Below are positions 11,396 to 22,638 of a stretch of 64,000 nt of DNA, piece after piece (position 1 is the first letter of the stretch; each line of letters begins with the position of its first letter). Position numbers and translations under genes: made by a program. The stretch lies in NCBI RefSeq assembly GCF_000264995.1, contig NW_006767435.1:1175523-1239522 (forward strand), in the 5' to 3' direction. The notes beneath the pieces were generated by a model that saw nothing but the letters and a program-made list of their open reading frames with translations, made no database searches and was not told the origin of the DNA. Source of the stretch: Punctularia strigosozonata HHB-11173 SS5. Lineage: Eukaryota; Basidiomycota; Agaricomycetes; Corticiales; Punctulariaceae.

Positions 11396-13212
11396 TCAGC
11401 AGCTCGTGTCAGATCGTGGCACACTTACGGCTCGCTCTAGACAGATTACCAGAGTGCCATGGCGGCGACTTGGCCGTAGCGCTAGTAATTGGTGCCCATT
11501 GATAGGATGTAGTAACCCCTTCCCCTTCCCAGGAAGTCGAGTGAAATACGTGGAGCGCCATGGGTACTTGTTGCTTGCCTGATAGCGGAATCAGTAGATG
11601 ATAGTCTATACGAGTTTTTGGTAACTTCATATATTGAACATTATTATGCTGATAATGGACGTAAGAACTCACTTGCACTGGCCATGGTCGTCCGACGTGC
11701 CCGTTGCAGAAGGCCAGGATAGTCACGCGTCGCTCAGCTTCAAAGCTTTCAGCACTGCCTTCGCCATCCGTTCATTCCATCAGAGCGTCAACTGATGGCT
11801 GTACTGTCGTCCAAAGGATGCTATAGTTAGTCGTTGTCTCTGTGAACATCTGGACGTCGTTGTGCTGCTTTCGCAAAATCAAGCTCAAGGTTGGATGTAT
11901 AGCTCCCGAGAGAAGAAGGAGGGGATCGCGCGGACACTTCATCCATTCCCGGTCATTGACCCGATCAACCAACGAGAGTACCATCGTCACCCATCGGACC
12001 TTCATGCGAGACACGGAGAAAACGAACGAAACGCTATCACGAAGGCCGCCGAAACTCGAGTCCTGTGGGGCGATGCATGCTTCGCTGCTGGAGGAGGGAC
12101 GATATGGTTAGTTGCCGGAGTCTCTGACTTGTTAAGGACTATCTACCCGCGAGGGCTTCGATATCAGCAGGAGAAGCATACCAGAATACGATGAGATCGA
12201 AGAACTCGATGGGTCCCTCCCTCACCAGCTCAGCGGGCAAACCCAGCGGAGACCTTTGTTCCAGAGGCCTATTAGTGGGCCGCATTTCCGCACGCCAACG
12301 CTTCGAGCTGTTCATCACTGCAAACGGGGACCCCCTCCTGTGCCAATCGCAGCCAGCCACCATTCCGAAAGCTTGGTACGTCCCCGTGTCATTTCGACAT
12401 TTCGCCCTATTCTACCTTCGGGCTAGTCTCGCTGCCCATCGACTACATACATTTCCCGCGCCGATCACCTGCAGCATCCCCGCGACACGTCCGACGCGGG
12501 CGGAGAATGAGCACATTGGCCAGAATCCTCGATGCTGCCTTCGCGTGACAATTGGAGGCCCCATGCTGCTACGAGCGCTCGCCGAGGTTCGAAGATACCG
12601 GAGATGATGCAATCAGTGTCCGCAGAACGTGACCGCCCATGGAAGATTCAACAATAACCTACCAATCGCGACGGGGTGATCAGAGTTTTGCGACGGATTC
12701 TCGATACGTGCACTGCGGTCAAATTTGAGAAGATGGTCCATGAGATCGCGGGGCAGAAGGGCATTCGAGACTTTGCCAGCAATGGCGTTCTCAGGACCAT
12801 GGCGGCACACCCAGCGGCACGGTGCTGTGCACGTACCGATTTAGATCGCCATCCTATCAGAGTCACGAACACGAGTATAGTCGGGGTTCGCCCATTTCCC
12901 CATGCATGGGCGTGGCTTTGCCCTTCATTCCGGTACATACAAATCTTCCACAGCCGCGGTTCCCGCTCAGGGATCCATGTTCGTACACCTAACCGTTATG
13001 CCATCAAACTCGGACGACGGGCCTGCTTCTTTCCCGGCCGTGCATCCTCCTCGGATTCTTATCAAAGACTGCCTTTCTGTGACTGCTTTAAAGGCACGGC
13101 TGCAGCTCCCCCCCATCGCAGGCGCCCATACCCCCATCTGGTCTGCCCCTTCTCCTCTCCCTCACTATCTGGCATAGTCGGCTTCATAGCCCAGCGCCCG
13201 ATATCCCGTAAC
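11396..13212. other. Gene-poor upstream region of the first WOPR gene
   Basis: No supported gene. Two stretches have weak coding character on the plus strand (about 12160-12370 and 12690-12820), but I found no family match or clean splice pattern. They could be further remains of the mismatch-repair relic. The part nearest 13213 should hold the WOPR promoter and 5' leader. Confidence 0.35.
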
Positions 13213-14457
13213 ATGCAGCCCCCGACATGCACCTTGATGCACGTCCGTACCCCGCTCGATGCGCACCTCATCTTCCACGCCGTGCATGAGGGGATCTTCC
13301 CGATGATCACCAAGCGTCTGGACGGCATGGAACGTCGCGGTCTCAGGTCCGGCCATGTCTTCGTTTGGCAGTACGTACATCATCTGCACTTCTAAACTTC
13401 TTTCGTGCTCATCAACCACGTAGGGAACGTGAATCGAACACAGTATGTTCTGCCTCATGGTGATCTTCAGGGGCGACGACATTAAACCCCGATCCAAGGT
13501 TGGTATTGAACGATGGACGGACGGCCGGTCATGGGGTCCATCCAGGACAAAAGACGTAGGTTTCACCTGTCCTGCTACTGCTGGTTGGTTCTGAATTTCC
13601 TATCAGGATTTCCTATTTTACAAAGAGAGGGAATCCATAATCGAGGCCTCCTTCGCCGAGGACGCAATGTGGGTTTCTCATATACCGCCACGTTTTTCCA
13701 TCCTTACTGACCCACTGATTACTTTGATAGTGGGCTGCGCGTCAACACCCGCGAACGGCTCATCAAACAAACGTACTCCGCCTATGTCGTGACCCGAGAT
13801 GGGCGCCGCAAGTGGCACATGAGTGAGCATCGCCTGTCCCACACGCGACTCCGGCGTTTCATCCAGCCCTAACCTAACGCTCTTTCTCGTAACCGCATTG
13901 CAGTTGCATACACTTCCGACGGTTCGCTGCATGGATTGAAAACGGTCCAAGACTTCCCTGAACTGCGCGGGCTCCGCGTCCCCCCTGGCAAATACACCCG
14001 CGCCCGCCTGCCAAAGGGCCCACGTTCGCGCCACGCGCCTTCCGAGCCCGGGCCAGCGCCCCCGCCCGTCTGGCCGCCCTTCTCCGACCCTCACTACTCC
14101 CCGCCGCCTTACCACCACCACCCGAACTCTTTCAGCTACCCCTCCCCGCACGGCTACCCGGCGGTGGTGCCCATCCCGTCCCCGCCGTCCTCGACCGAGT
14201 CGACGCCGAGCCCGTACCCGCCGAGCAGGGATCTCCCCCCTCCCGCCAGTTGGCGCCGCTCACCGCCGATGTCCGCGGCCACATTTGGCCTGCCTCACCC
14301 GCTTCCGCTTCCGCTCGCCTGGCACGAGCCGCCCAAGAACGCGCGTAACGACCACCGGCTCCCGCCCCTAGAGGACGACACGCTCGTCCAGCCCCACGTG
14401 CGCCGCCATCCGCTCGATGAGCGCGCGCTCATGTCCTTTCCGCTCGCTATGACGTGA
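13213..14457 (+). CDS. WOPR-domain (Gti1/Pac2/Wor1 family) transcriptional regulator 1
   Basis: Five exons, 13213-13370, 13471-13555, 13607-13668, 13731-13822 and about 13904-14457, give 316 aa. The ATG gives MQPPTC, matching the start of its neighbour. The WOPR fold is present in two blocks. The first is residues 4-52, with VRTPLDAHLIFHAVHEG, RLDGMERRGLRSGHVFVW. The second is about residues 60-150, with ERWTDGRSWGPSRTKD, FLFYKERE, LIKQTYSAYVV and RKWHM. The C-terminal half is disordered and very rich in Pro, Ser and His, as in other WOPR proteins. Family members (Wor1, Ryp1, Sge1, Pac2, Gti1) bind DNA and act as master switches for morphology, effector production or conidiation. Introns after residue 81 (phase 0), at 102 (phase 2) and after 132 (phase 1) match the neighbouring WOPR gene. 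The gene follows a gene-free 5.2 kb. Confidence 0.9.
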
Positions 14458-15822
14458 CGTGAACTTGCCACCCGCATCCCGCTTCTCCTAACCCCATCCC
14501 TTCTACCCGTCGTTTTGTGCCCCCCCCCCCCCCAATCGACCGTCATCGTTATCATCAAAAATCGATCGCTTTCGTTGCTTGCTATGTATCGCTTTCGCTC
14601 TCTCGTGGACTTCAGGACCAGGACCAGCTGGACGGTCTCTCGCATACCCACCAAATGTATTGAATATCGACGACTGCTTTCTTGTTGTATAAATCTATAT
14701 GTATTATCGTAGCCCAAAAAAAGTTAGACACGGGCACATGCACACAGCTTGCCTTTCACCATGCCAGCGTGCGAGCAGTGATACTGTAGTCGTAAAATCC
14801 TGTCGATTTCCGCACCCCACCCGGCTTTCCGATAGCGTACCTATTCGCCGCCGAAAGTGCGGGAGTATACCGCGCGCGATCTTCGGCGATCAGACAACAG
14901 ACCAGCGGTCTCACTTTCTGCGTTCCTGGTTGCTCCGCGAACCGATCGCGATGGTGGCGCACGGCAAGACGTCTTGTCGCGCATGAGTATGTACTATCGA
15001 TTAACCATAAATGCAATAGTGTACCATCAATGAAATCGGTCTGAAATCTCGTCACTGCGTGGCTCCCTCTCATTCTACGCCCTACAGATTGAATTGAGCG
15101 CATATACAGAACTATCTAATTATACTTGCCACAGGAACAGAGCGCAGCATTAGGGGATGGGCCTACAGAAAATGCGCAACGTCGTTTGGGGAACCATCCA
15201 AGCATGCTCTCGCATGAAGACACGGCTCGACTCAAGGGATCGGAGTTGCTAAAAGTGTCTGAGTATATTCAAGTATACTCTATACTACACAGAAGATACG
15301 TCTGTCTATCCCGATACGTGATATGTGCAGCTTCATGCTTGCTATGCAAGGATTACTGGCGGAGGTGTGCCATGAATGCAATCGAAGCTCCGCTTCAAAT
15401 GCTGACAAAGCAGAAGGTCGCGGCCTCGGCTTCTCGGCCTTGAGGGACCCATTGTGCAATCTGCAGAGTCAACAACACGTCCTACCGGCATCGTTCTGGC
15501 AAGGCATCCCACGTACTAAAATATTTGAGGTTTAACAGACAGTTGCTGCAAGGTTTTGGCTACATATGATCTAGTTTCTGGGTAAATTAGCAAAGAATTG
15601 ACGATTTTGAACCATCAATGCAATCGAAATTCCATCTTACATCCATAGTATGCCACGCTTTGCCTTTCCTCTTCCTCTTCTCTTCATATACACACAACAA
15701 ACGTGAGTACTAACATACATAGTAGATAGCACTTTCACGTCCTGTCTTTCTCGTACGTACGAAATACATCCCACCAGCTTCTCGTGCCGATTATCCGAAC
15801 AACGGGTCGCAGGAGCGTTTCC

Positions 15823-15852
15823 CATCCATCCATCCATCCATCCATCCATCCA
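15823..15852. repeat. CATC tetranucleotide microsatellite
   Basis: About seven and a half perfect tandem copies of CATC, followed by degenerate CAATC and CATTC repeats to about 15890. Confidence 0.9.
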
Positions 15853-16007
15853 ATCCAATCCTATTCCATTCCATTTCCATCCACACTGTCCCATTTCCCA
15901 TTTTCCATCTCCCCGGGTCCGTGGCTTTCCCATCTTCCTTTCACGTTCTCATCAACGATCCCTTCGTCGCAGGGATCGTAGTCATCCCTCTGGGAAATGA
16001 GGGAGGT

Positions 16008-16042
16008 GCGTGCGTGTGTGCGTGTGTGTGTGTGTGGGGGGG
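16008..16042. repeat. GT microsatellite running into a G tract
   Basis: An imperfect GTGC/GT array (about 16008-16033) runs directly into a run of about nine G residues. It lies downstream of the second WOPR gene, whose transcript reads the opposite strand. Confidence 0.85.
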
Positions 16043-16944
16043 GGTATCGAGTTCGTCTTTCTTTTGCCTTGGGAGGGGTTTCCCGAACAAATACATGTTA
16101 CATTGTGACTGCGAGTGTGAACCGAGCGGGGGCCCGGGGGGGGCATTGATACAGGGGGAGGAGAGAGGGATAATCCCCCCCCCCTCCCCCCCCACATCCT
16201 AGTGCGCAGAAACCAGCGAGCGAGCGGGCGGGCAGGAGGGAGCGCATATACGCTATAAGCGTTAGGGGGCGCGGTCGGTCTTGTGCTGGCACGCCCGACG
16301 CGAGTCCCGTGTATTGATCGTGCCATGGAAGCCGTTCGCGGGTTCGAAGAACTCGCCATCCACGGCGGTATCACGCTACCACCGGCGCAGCGAGATGATG
16401 GGTGCGGGCGCGGGGGTCCTCGACAAAAGCCGCGAAGGACCGGGCCTGCCGCTGATGCACGCTTGAAAGGCAAGGTCGTGGAAGAAAAAGCGTAATAGAG
16501 AGGGTGCCGATTGAACGGTGCGTCGCAGCACCCTTCTTGGAGACGGGAGCGCCGGGGGGGGGGGGGCACGGGAGCTGTGCACGGAGCCATGGCTGGCGGC
16601 TTCACAACACTCGAGACGGAAAAAAAAAGAGACTGCGAGATCTGAGAAGCGCCGGCGAGGGTTATTAGAGAGCTTAAACCCCGCTCGCCGGGCCCTACCG
16701 GGAAAACCCGCCGGGGGGGGGGGGGTGCTTTCGAGAAGACCCCGGCCTGGAATATCCGCGAGGGAAAATATGCGCGCCCCTGCGTCCCGCCTCCGCGTTC
16801 CCGAACCCAAACAGCGAGTTGTATTCCGTGACAACGCGCTGGCGCCGGCGCTGAACGGAAGCCCTGATAAAAAGCCGTGCGCGGTATATCGGCTCAAGGG
16901 AGCTCGCGGGGGGGGGGGGAAGAAGAAAGCACGGAACGAAATCT

Positions 16945-18758
16945 TTACTGCGCGCCGCGGGTCTCGAGCTTGCGCAGCGTCTTGTCGTCCAATGGCTCGC
17001 GCTTGTACGGGTGCGGCCGCCTGAGCGTCGAGAGCGGCGCGAGGGTCTTGTCCCGGCCCTTGCGGTCCGACGGGGACGAGGACGGGCCGGGGCCGGGGAC
17101 GGGGACGGGTGGGCCGGGGGTCTCGGCGATGCCCAGGGCGTGCGCGAGCGAGGAGGAGGACGAGCGTGCGGGCGGGTAGGGCAGAGGGCTGTGGAACGCG
17201 CCGCCGCCCACGCCGACGCCGAGGGCGGGGGACAGGAGCGCGCGCGGGGCGGAGTAGGTCGAGGAGGGCGTGCTGAGGCCGACCGAGGCGTAGCCGGAGT
17301 CGTCGGAGGACGAGCCGGAGCCGGAGAGGGAGCCGGCGCGCGAGGCGGAGGAGTCGATCGACGCGCGCCGGAGGACGTGCTGCTGCGCTTGCAGCGCCGA
17401 CGGGGAGAGCGATGCGGGTGATGCGACGAGCGCGGGGTCGGAGAGGCCGACGCCGCCGCCCGGGTAGACGTAGTGCGCGAGGGAGGGGTCGTGGTGTGCG
17501 GGTACCGTGTGGATCGGGAAGTGCGGAGGGTCGAGGTGGGGGAAGGGAGGGGGAGGCATCGGCATCGGTATCGGTATCGCGCCGGAGGAGAGGGAGAGCG
17601 CGCCCATGTGGTGCGGCATCGTGAATTGGCTGGCGGAGCTGGGCGAGAGCATGGGCCCGCCGGCGGAAGTGGGAGAGGTGGGCGAGACGGGGGATGAAGA
17701 CGGCGCTGGGCCCGGTATTGGCAGCGTAGACGGTCCCGGTATCGACAGTGTCGAAGGCAGCGTTGAGGGACCCGCGACGGGTGGTTGCTGCTGCTTGGCT
17801 GGCGCTGGATATGCGGCGTAGGTCCGCGACGGGCCGGCGGCGGAGACGGCCCCCTTCGCGTCCGAGGGCGCCTTGCCCTGCGCCGCGGCCTTGCTCTCCG
17901 ACTTTTTGTTGCTCTTCTTCGTGCTGAACATGAAGCCTTCGGGGATGACGAGGTCGCCGACGCCGGGGATGTCGTCGATCGTGCCGAGCGCGTCGAGCGT
18001 CGCTTGCGTGAAATACGTATCTTTGCGTGGGGAAGGGGAGGGGGGGGTTCGTTTTGAAATTCGGCGGGGTCGGAAATGAACGATGTTCCGGGGGGAGTAG
18101 AGAGAAGTGGGAAGAAGAGGAAGAGGTCAGCCGGTTATCGTGCGGAGTAGGACCGATCAAGGTTGGATCGGCGCGAGATGGGAAATACGCACTGAGGTGC
18201 CATTTGCGCTCGCCTTGAGGCGTCTTCATCTGGATGGAGTACGTCTGCTTCGTGAGACCTTCCCAGCCGCGGGGCGGATCTTTCGACCTTGAGGGCAGCA
18301 ACAACCGGTCGTCAGCTCGTTCTGGCTCGGATCTAACGTGCCGATCGGGCGCGAGAGGGAGGAGAGTACGAACGCGCCGGGTGGGAGGTTCGAGGGGGAA
18401 ACCCACTGCTCGTAGTAAAACAGAAAGTCCTAGACGACGGCAAACTGCCAAGTCAGCGATACCGGATCCATTTCGTCTGAAGGAAGGAAAGGGGAAAGGC
18501 AGAGATCGGACTCACATCGCGCACTCGCGAGGGACCCCACTTCTTGCCCTCCGTCCAGCGCTCCATGCCCTGGCCGGTGTGCTGGTTGTTCGGCTTTTCC
18601 TCCCAGGCGTAGCTGTGGCCGGAGCGCAGGGCGGCGCGCTCCTCGCCGTCGAGGCGGCGGTGGGCGGCGGGGAGGCGGCCGAGATAGGCGGCGTAGATGA
18701 TCTTCTGCGCGTCCTTCGTGGACCGCACGCGGGTGTCGACGCACGTCGGGCGCTGCAT
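16945..18758 (-). CDS. WOPR-domain (Gti1/Pac2/Wor1 family) transcriptional regulator 2
   Basis: Four exons, 18516-18758, 18338-18429, 18193-18287 and 16945-18020, give 501 aa. The short second intron (50 nt, GTTAGA...CTCAAG, with GCTGAC branch) is needed to keep the domain in frame. The WOPR fold spans residues 1 to about 160: MQRPTCVDTRVRSTKDAQKI, RRLDGEERAALRSGHSYAWE, ERWTEGKKWGPSRVRD, FLFYYEQW, LTKQTYSIQM and RKWHLNTYFTQATLDAL. A basic patch (FSTKKSNKKSESK) follows and may be a nuclear signal. The remaining 300 residues are low-complexity Pro, Ser, Ala and Gly. Compared with its plus-strand neighbour it has a longer tail and lacks the intron after the first WOPR block. Three introns sit at the same places and phases (after residue 81, at 112 and after 143), so the two are clearly paralogues. 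Expected role: sequence-specific regulator of a developmental or metabolic switch. Confidence 0.9.
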
Positions 18759-21318
18759 CGGTCGTCGTTCGGTGACGGCGGGACGAAGACAGGGTGGCGA
18801 AGGAAAAGGGAAAGCCGATATGTGGGCGGGCAGGGTGCTCTTAAGGCGGGAGGCTGGCCGGTGGGCGGGGGTATTAGAACCCGGGGCTGGGAGGGCACCG
18901 ATTCGGGAGTGAGCGTGCACGGCCGGCCAGATATATCCTAGCTCGGGCTTCTTGCGGTGGAAGGTTCCCCTGCGCCGGACCCACGTCCCTTATTTTGCGG
19001 AAACCATAAAGGCAAATCAGCGACCACCGCACTTGGCGACTGCAGCATACCGGCGATCCGCCGCATCCAGCACGTGTTCAGCCATGTCCTTTGCATATTG
19101 CCAGCAAGTACGCGTATCGCCCGGTGGCAATCCGAATCGCAAGGTCGGAGTTGCAGGGGCTTCAATCAATTGTGTTTCCTGGAAAAAGAACGATTGCCCC
19201 CTCGGCTAAGTGGCATGACTCTGCAGGCCTGCCGTGAAGGCGTGATCTGATCCCGGGCGCTTCGCACCACCGCCAACGATTTAGATGCCGGGTCCCTCAA
19301 CAGCGATGACAAGGCCAACGGTGTGATCGAATGTTTTTGTTGGGACCTGTGTCTTCTCGTTGTGTGTACACTACATACTTTACGTGTACGTACAACCCGG
19401 TCCCGCAACATATCGTCTGTCGTCATCGGCGTTCCGTACGCGTGGCTGTGCACAGCGATAATCCCATCGCTCACAATCATTTCATCTCGACATTCTTCCC
19501 CCATTATCCCTCTTCTCTTACTCTCTTTCTCCTTCATCTCGGTCGACCGATCGTCGCGATCCCCCCAGTCGGTTCGCGTTCTCAGGTGCCGTCACTTTCC
19601 CGAGGGATCCGCCTCCCAGGCCGACGCGGCGCTTGCCATCAATACCTAGGGTCTAGGCCCTCGACCGAACCCTCCCCGATTTCGTGACGCACCACCCCCC
19701 ACCTTTTGGCTCCAGTTACGTTTACTGCCACCGCACGCTGCCGCATACAGTTCGCGAGCGGGTTCGGGCTTCGCGAAGGGGGGTGCGGACGCTCTCATCA
19801 TCGCGAACGCTCACGATCGCGAGATGGCCCGACTCACGCTCACGCTGCGCAAACGCGGCATGTGGGGTAGCGTTAACGTTCTGACATACCCGTCGCGACG
19901 GCGTCGCGCCCACACCGACGCGCATATACCCACTCGAAAACGGTCGACCACGCCGACCGCGCTCACGTCCGTGCGACGTGACTACATGGACTATATGGCA
20001 TATACGCGCGCGCCTGACCCTCGGTCATAACCCCCCAAAAAAAACCCCGTTTCCTTCCCGCCGTCGGAAGTTTTCTAAGCCACTAGTTACGCGCACTAAC
20101 TTTACCGGCGTTCACCGTGAACTACGGTAACCCCCACCGCCAAATCCGAAATTCCCTACTTTACCGAAACGCCAAAGTTCGCTGGCCGGTCCCCTCCACG
20201 AACCACACGCTCGATCAGACCTTGATCCTCGGGGTCCTTACGTTCTTCCTTTTTTTTCGAGTGGTGTCGTGGCGGCCCACGCCCCCTCGGACTAGAAATA
20301 CATAACTGCCACCCCTCCCGATCGACGCGGTCAGGGTGGTGCGGTACTGGCTCGCATGGGGTGGGTGGGCGCGGCGCCCCTTCGAAGGAAGTGATCCCTG
20401 AACGACAAAAAAAAGACGAAATAATGTGGCGCAGTGCCTGCGGCGGCCGATCCAGGTCATCGCAACATCCATCCAAAGGCGCGGAACGCCAAGGTTCTGT
20501 GTACTGTGTGCTACTCGACCAGGGAGGCAAAAACGTGGATACAAAACGCCCAAGCCCCCTCCAGCCGATCGAAAATCGTGCCCCGCGTATATTCTGCCTC
20601 GGATAGCTCCGAACAGCGATATATATGCGATCGGGATGCTCGTCTTTTTAGCACCGGATGCTTTAACGTGGAACAGACAGGATCGTTTGGGGGAGCCCGC
20701 CGCGATCAGGCGAGCTGGAATGAACACTACGGAAACCTCAAGTCCGCCCCTCGAACCTTGCAAAGGTGCAAGCATGCGCGCCTCTACCGAACCATCGAGA
20801 GGCGACTGCCTCCGAATCGTCGGCCGCCCACCACCTCGCACTTCAACTCCGTCTCCGAGGCCGAACGCGCAGCCACCTCCCTTCGCGTGTCTGCTTCCCT
20901 CGGACGCTTGAAACTACGCTGTGATATCACGCAGAACGGTTCCCGGGAAGGCGGCGCCATCCGTGCGCTAGCGCTCAACCCTCGAGTCGTTCCACTCACG
21001 CTATACTTCGTCAGCAACCCCGACTGCGATCACTCATAGATGCCGGGCTGCGTCATCCCAAGCTACGGATCGTCCAACATGCGGGATCGTCCCCGTTACG
21101 CCTGTAGGGGATCACTCGTCTTGAGAAGTCAAAAAGCGCAAAAGTTCGAAGTCGCGTTGGGATATACAGCCTCGCAGCTAGGCTGACCAAACCCTCCGGT
21201 CATCTAGCGGTACTTTCCACCCGGTGCGTAGCGGTGTGTCGGCTTACGTGGTCCACGAAAGCCGCGAAACACCGGAGTGTAGGGCTGTTCCTCTTTAGGG
21301 ACCGGGCCCGGTAATAAA

Positions 21319-21340
21319 CCTACCTACCTACCTACCTACC
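21319..21340. repeat. CCTA microsatellite
   Basis: Five and a half perfect tandem copies of CCTA, followed by a T run. Confidence 0.9.
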
Positions 21341-21536
21341 TTTTTAGGTTACCGGAAAACGGGAAGCAGCTTCTAAGCCACCCTCAAGATAAGATGGTCG
21401 GTTGCTTACGTGCTCGACTCGGACAACCTCGGAACACCGACCACCAGACACCTGAGCGACAGCAACATACGCTGTTTTACCGGGTGCTCGTTCATCGAAA
21501 GGAGGAAGACATGTGTTCTTAAAGCAATCTGGCAGG

Positions 21537-21659
21537 CTTGCATACTTGGGCTGTAACAGAGCAGCATCTTCGCGCACTTCTCCTCAGTGCAGGGTCGATC
21601 CCGGACATTCGGGTTAGCGCGGCATGCGTCGATAACACGCGCTTGGTTCACGGTGCCTG
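21537..21659 (-). CDS. Possible single exon of a cysteine-rich (secreted?) protein
   Basis: On the minus strand an ACACAG acceptor near 21655 opens a frame reading ARVIDACRANPNVRDRP, then CTEEKCAKMLLCYSPSMQAC. The regular Cys spacing looks like a small disulfide-rich protein. I could not find a matching signal-peptide exon, a start codon or a secure downstream exon, so the gene may be decayed or my reading may be chance. It is listed only as a candidate. Confidence 0.25.
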
Positions 21660-22638
21660 TGTATCATGTTTCAGTAATGTCCTCGGTTCTTGTGCCATGA
21701 CCTGCACAAGCTGCAACCTTCATATCCACAACCCGTCCAAGATCCTTCCTCTAGTGGTGTGCCTCTGATGGAACGATCCTGCGCGACCCTGCAGTCTCCT
21801 CGGCCACCGGCCGTTCACAGTACCCGCACAATCAAACACATGCAACGCAAGCTTAGCAATGACCGTAGGGAACTTTAAGCCAGGTGTTTTGCCCTGGAGT
21901 ACCGCTAGCCGGCCGCATCCGACTGTGATCCGGGCACAGAACAGCGTTCAAACGTCCAGGGACATCAGAAATGCCCATGACTGTGCTGCAATCGACTTCG
22001 GGCCTCTTCTACATAATATCCCCTGCAGCTGCGGGCCCTGTCCACCTCGCATCTGCGGGGCATTCTGCTCGGCGCCATCAGAACAACGTGCTTGAACCTG
22101 AGCTAGTAACAGTAATTAGACCGGTAAGCATATACGTACCGATAAGCGATTTTCGTCCGTCTCGACGCTCCAGATCGCGAGCGTTTCGTTTATCTACGCG
22201 ATATCTCACTAATTGGCCCCGTCTTACCCTGCAGGCCGAAGTGATCGCGGGTGCGATATCGTACGGGATCTCTGAAGGAACTGAATGAAAGGCCAGCAGT
22301 CTCACCGGACAATCGCTACCTCCTTCCTCGCGCTTCTTTTTCTCCCAGGCTTCGGTAGGTATTGCGTGCCGTCAGTGCCGTCAATATCACAATCGCTGCT
22401 CGTCGTGCAGGCGACGATGCAAGCACCCTTAGGCTGGTACTCTGTTGCCGCATGCATCGTTCGGGGACAAGGAGTCGAGCGGACATAACGCTTATCGCCG
22501 AGTCACTCAATTATGCGTATCTGCGTCTCGTGCGAGGGCGATTTGTACTCAATAGCTCATCGTGTCACCTACGAAACCGAGTACTCACGAGCGATACCTT
22601 CGAATCGCGATTATCCGTTATTACCCGACATGCCGCAC

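Larger units (their letters stand above)
14458..16944. other. Spacer between convergent WOPR genes
   Basis: About 2.5 kb of 3' flanks for both WOPR genes. I see no gene. It holds a C13 run near 14520-14533, a CATC microsatellite, a GT microsatellite and several long G or C tracts from 16034 to 16919. Confidence 0.45.
18759..22638. other. Long gene-poor stretch upstream of the second WOPR gene
   Basis: Nearly 3.9 kb without a gene I can defend. It contains an ACCT microsatellite (21319-21340) and a possible cysteine-rich exon near 21537-21659. It also has scattered minus-strand fragments between 21690 and 22510 that may be remains of a small secreted-protein gene. The part next to 18758 should be the WOPR promoter. 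Confidence 0.4.

Noticed and set aside
12690-12830. Possible C-terminal PMS1 remnant (FASNGVLRTM resembling FASRACR)
   Set aside because: The match covers only a few residues and needs several changes; not enough to extend the relic to here.
14756-15103. A 115-codon minus-strand frame between the WOPR genes
   Set aside because: No motif, no splice context, and it overlaps another frame on the opposite strand.
16376-18451. A 691-codon open frame on the minus strand through the second WOPR gene
   Set aside because: It lies in a different frame from most of the WOPR exons, overlaps introns, and is Arg/Pro-rich, as expected from frame-shifted GC-rich coding sequence. Only the short part that coincides with the third WOPR exon is real.
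21871-21878. A TTAAAGTT site (minus strand) resembling the Candida Wor1 binding motif
   Set aside because: An 8-base match is expected about twice by chance in 64 kb counting both strands, and it is 3 kb from the nearest WOPR start.
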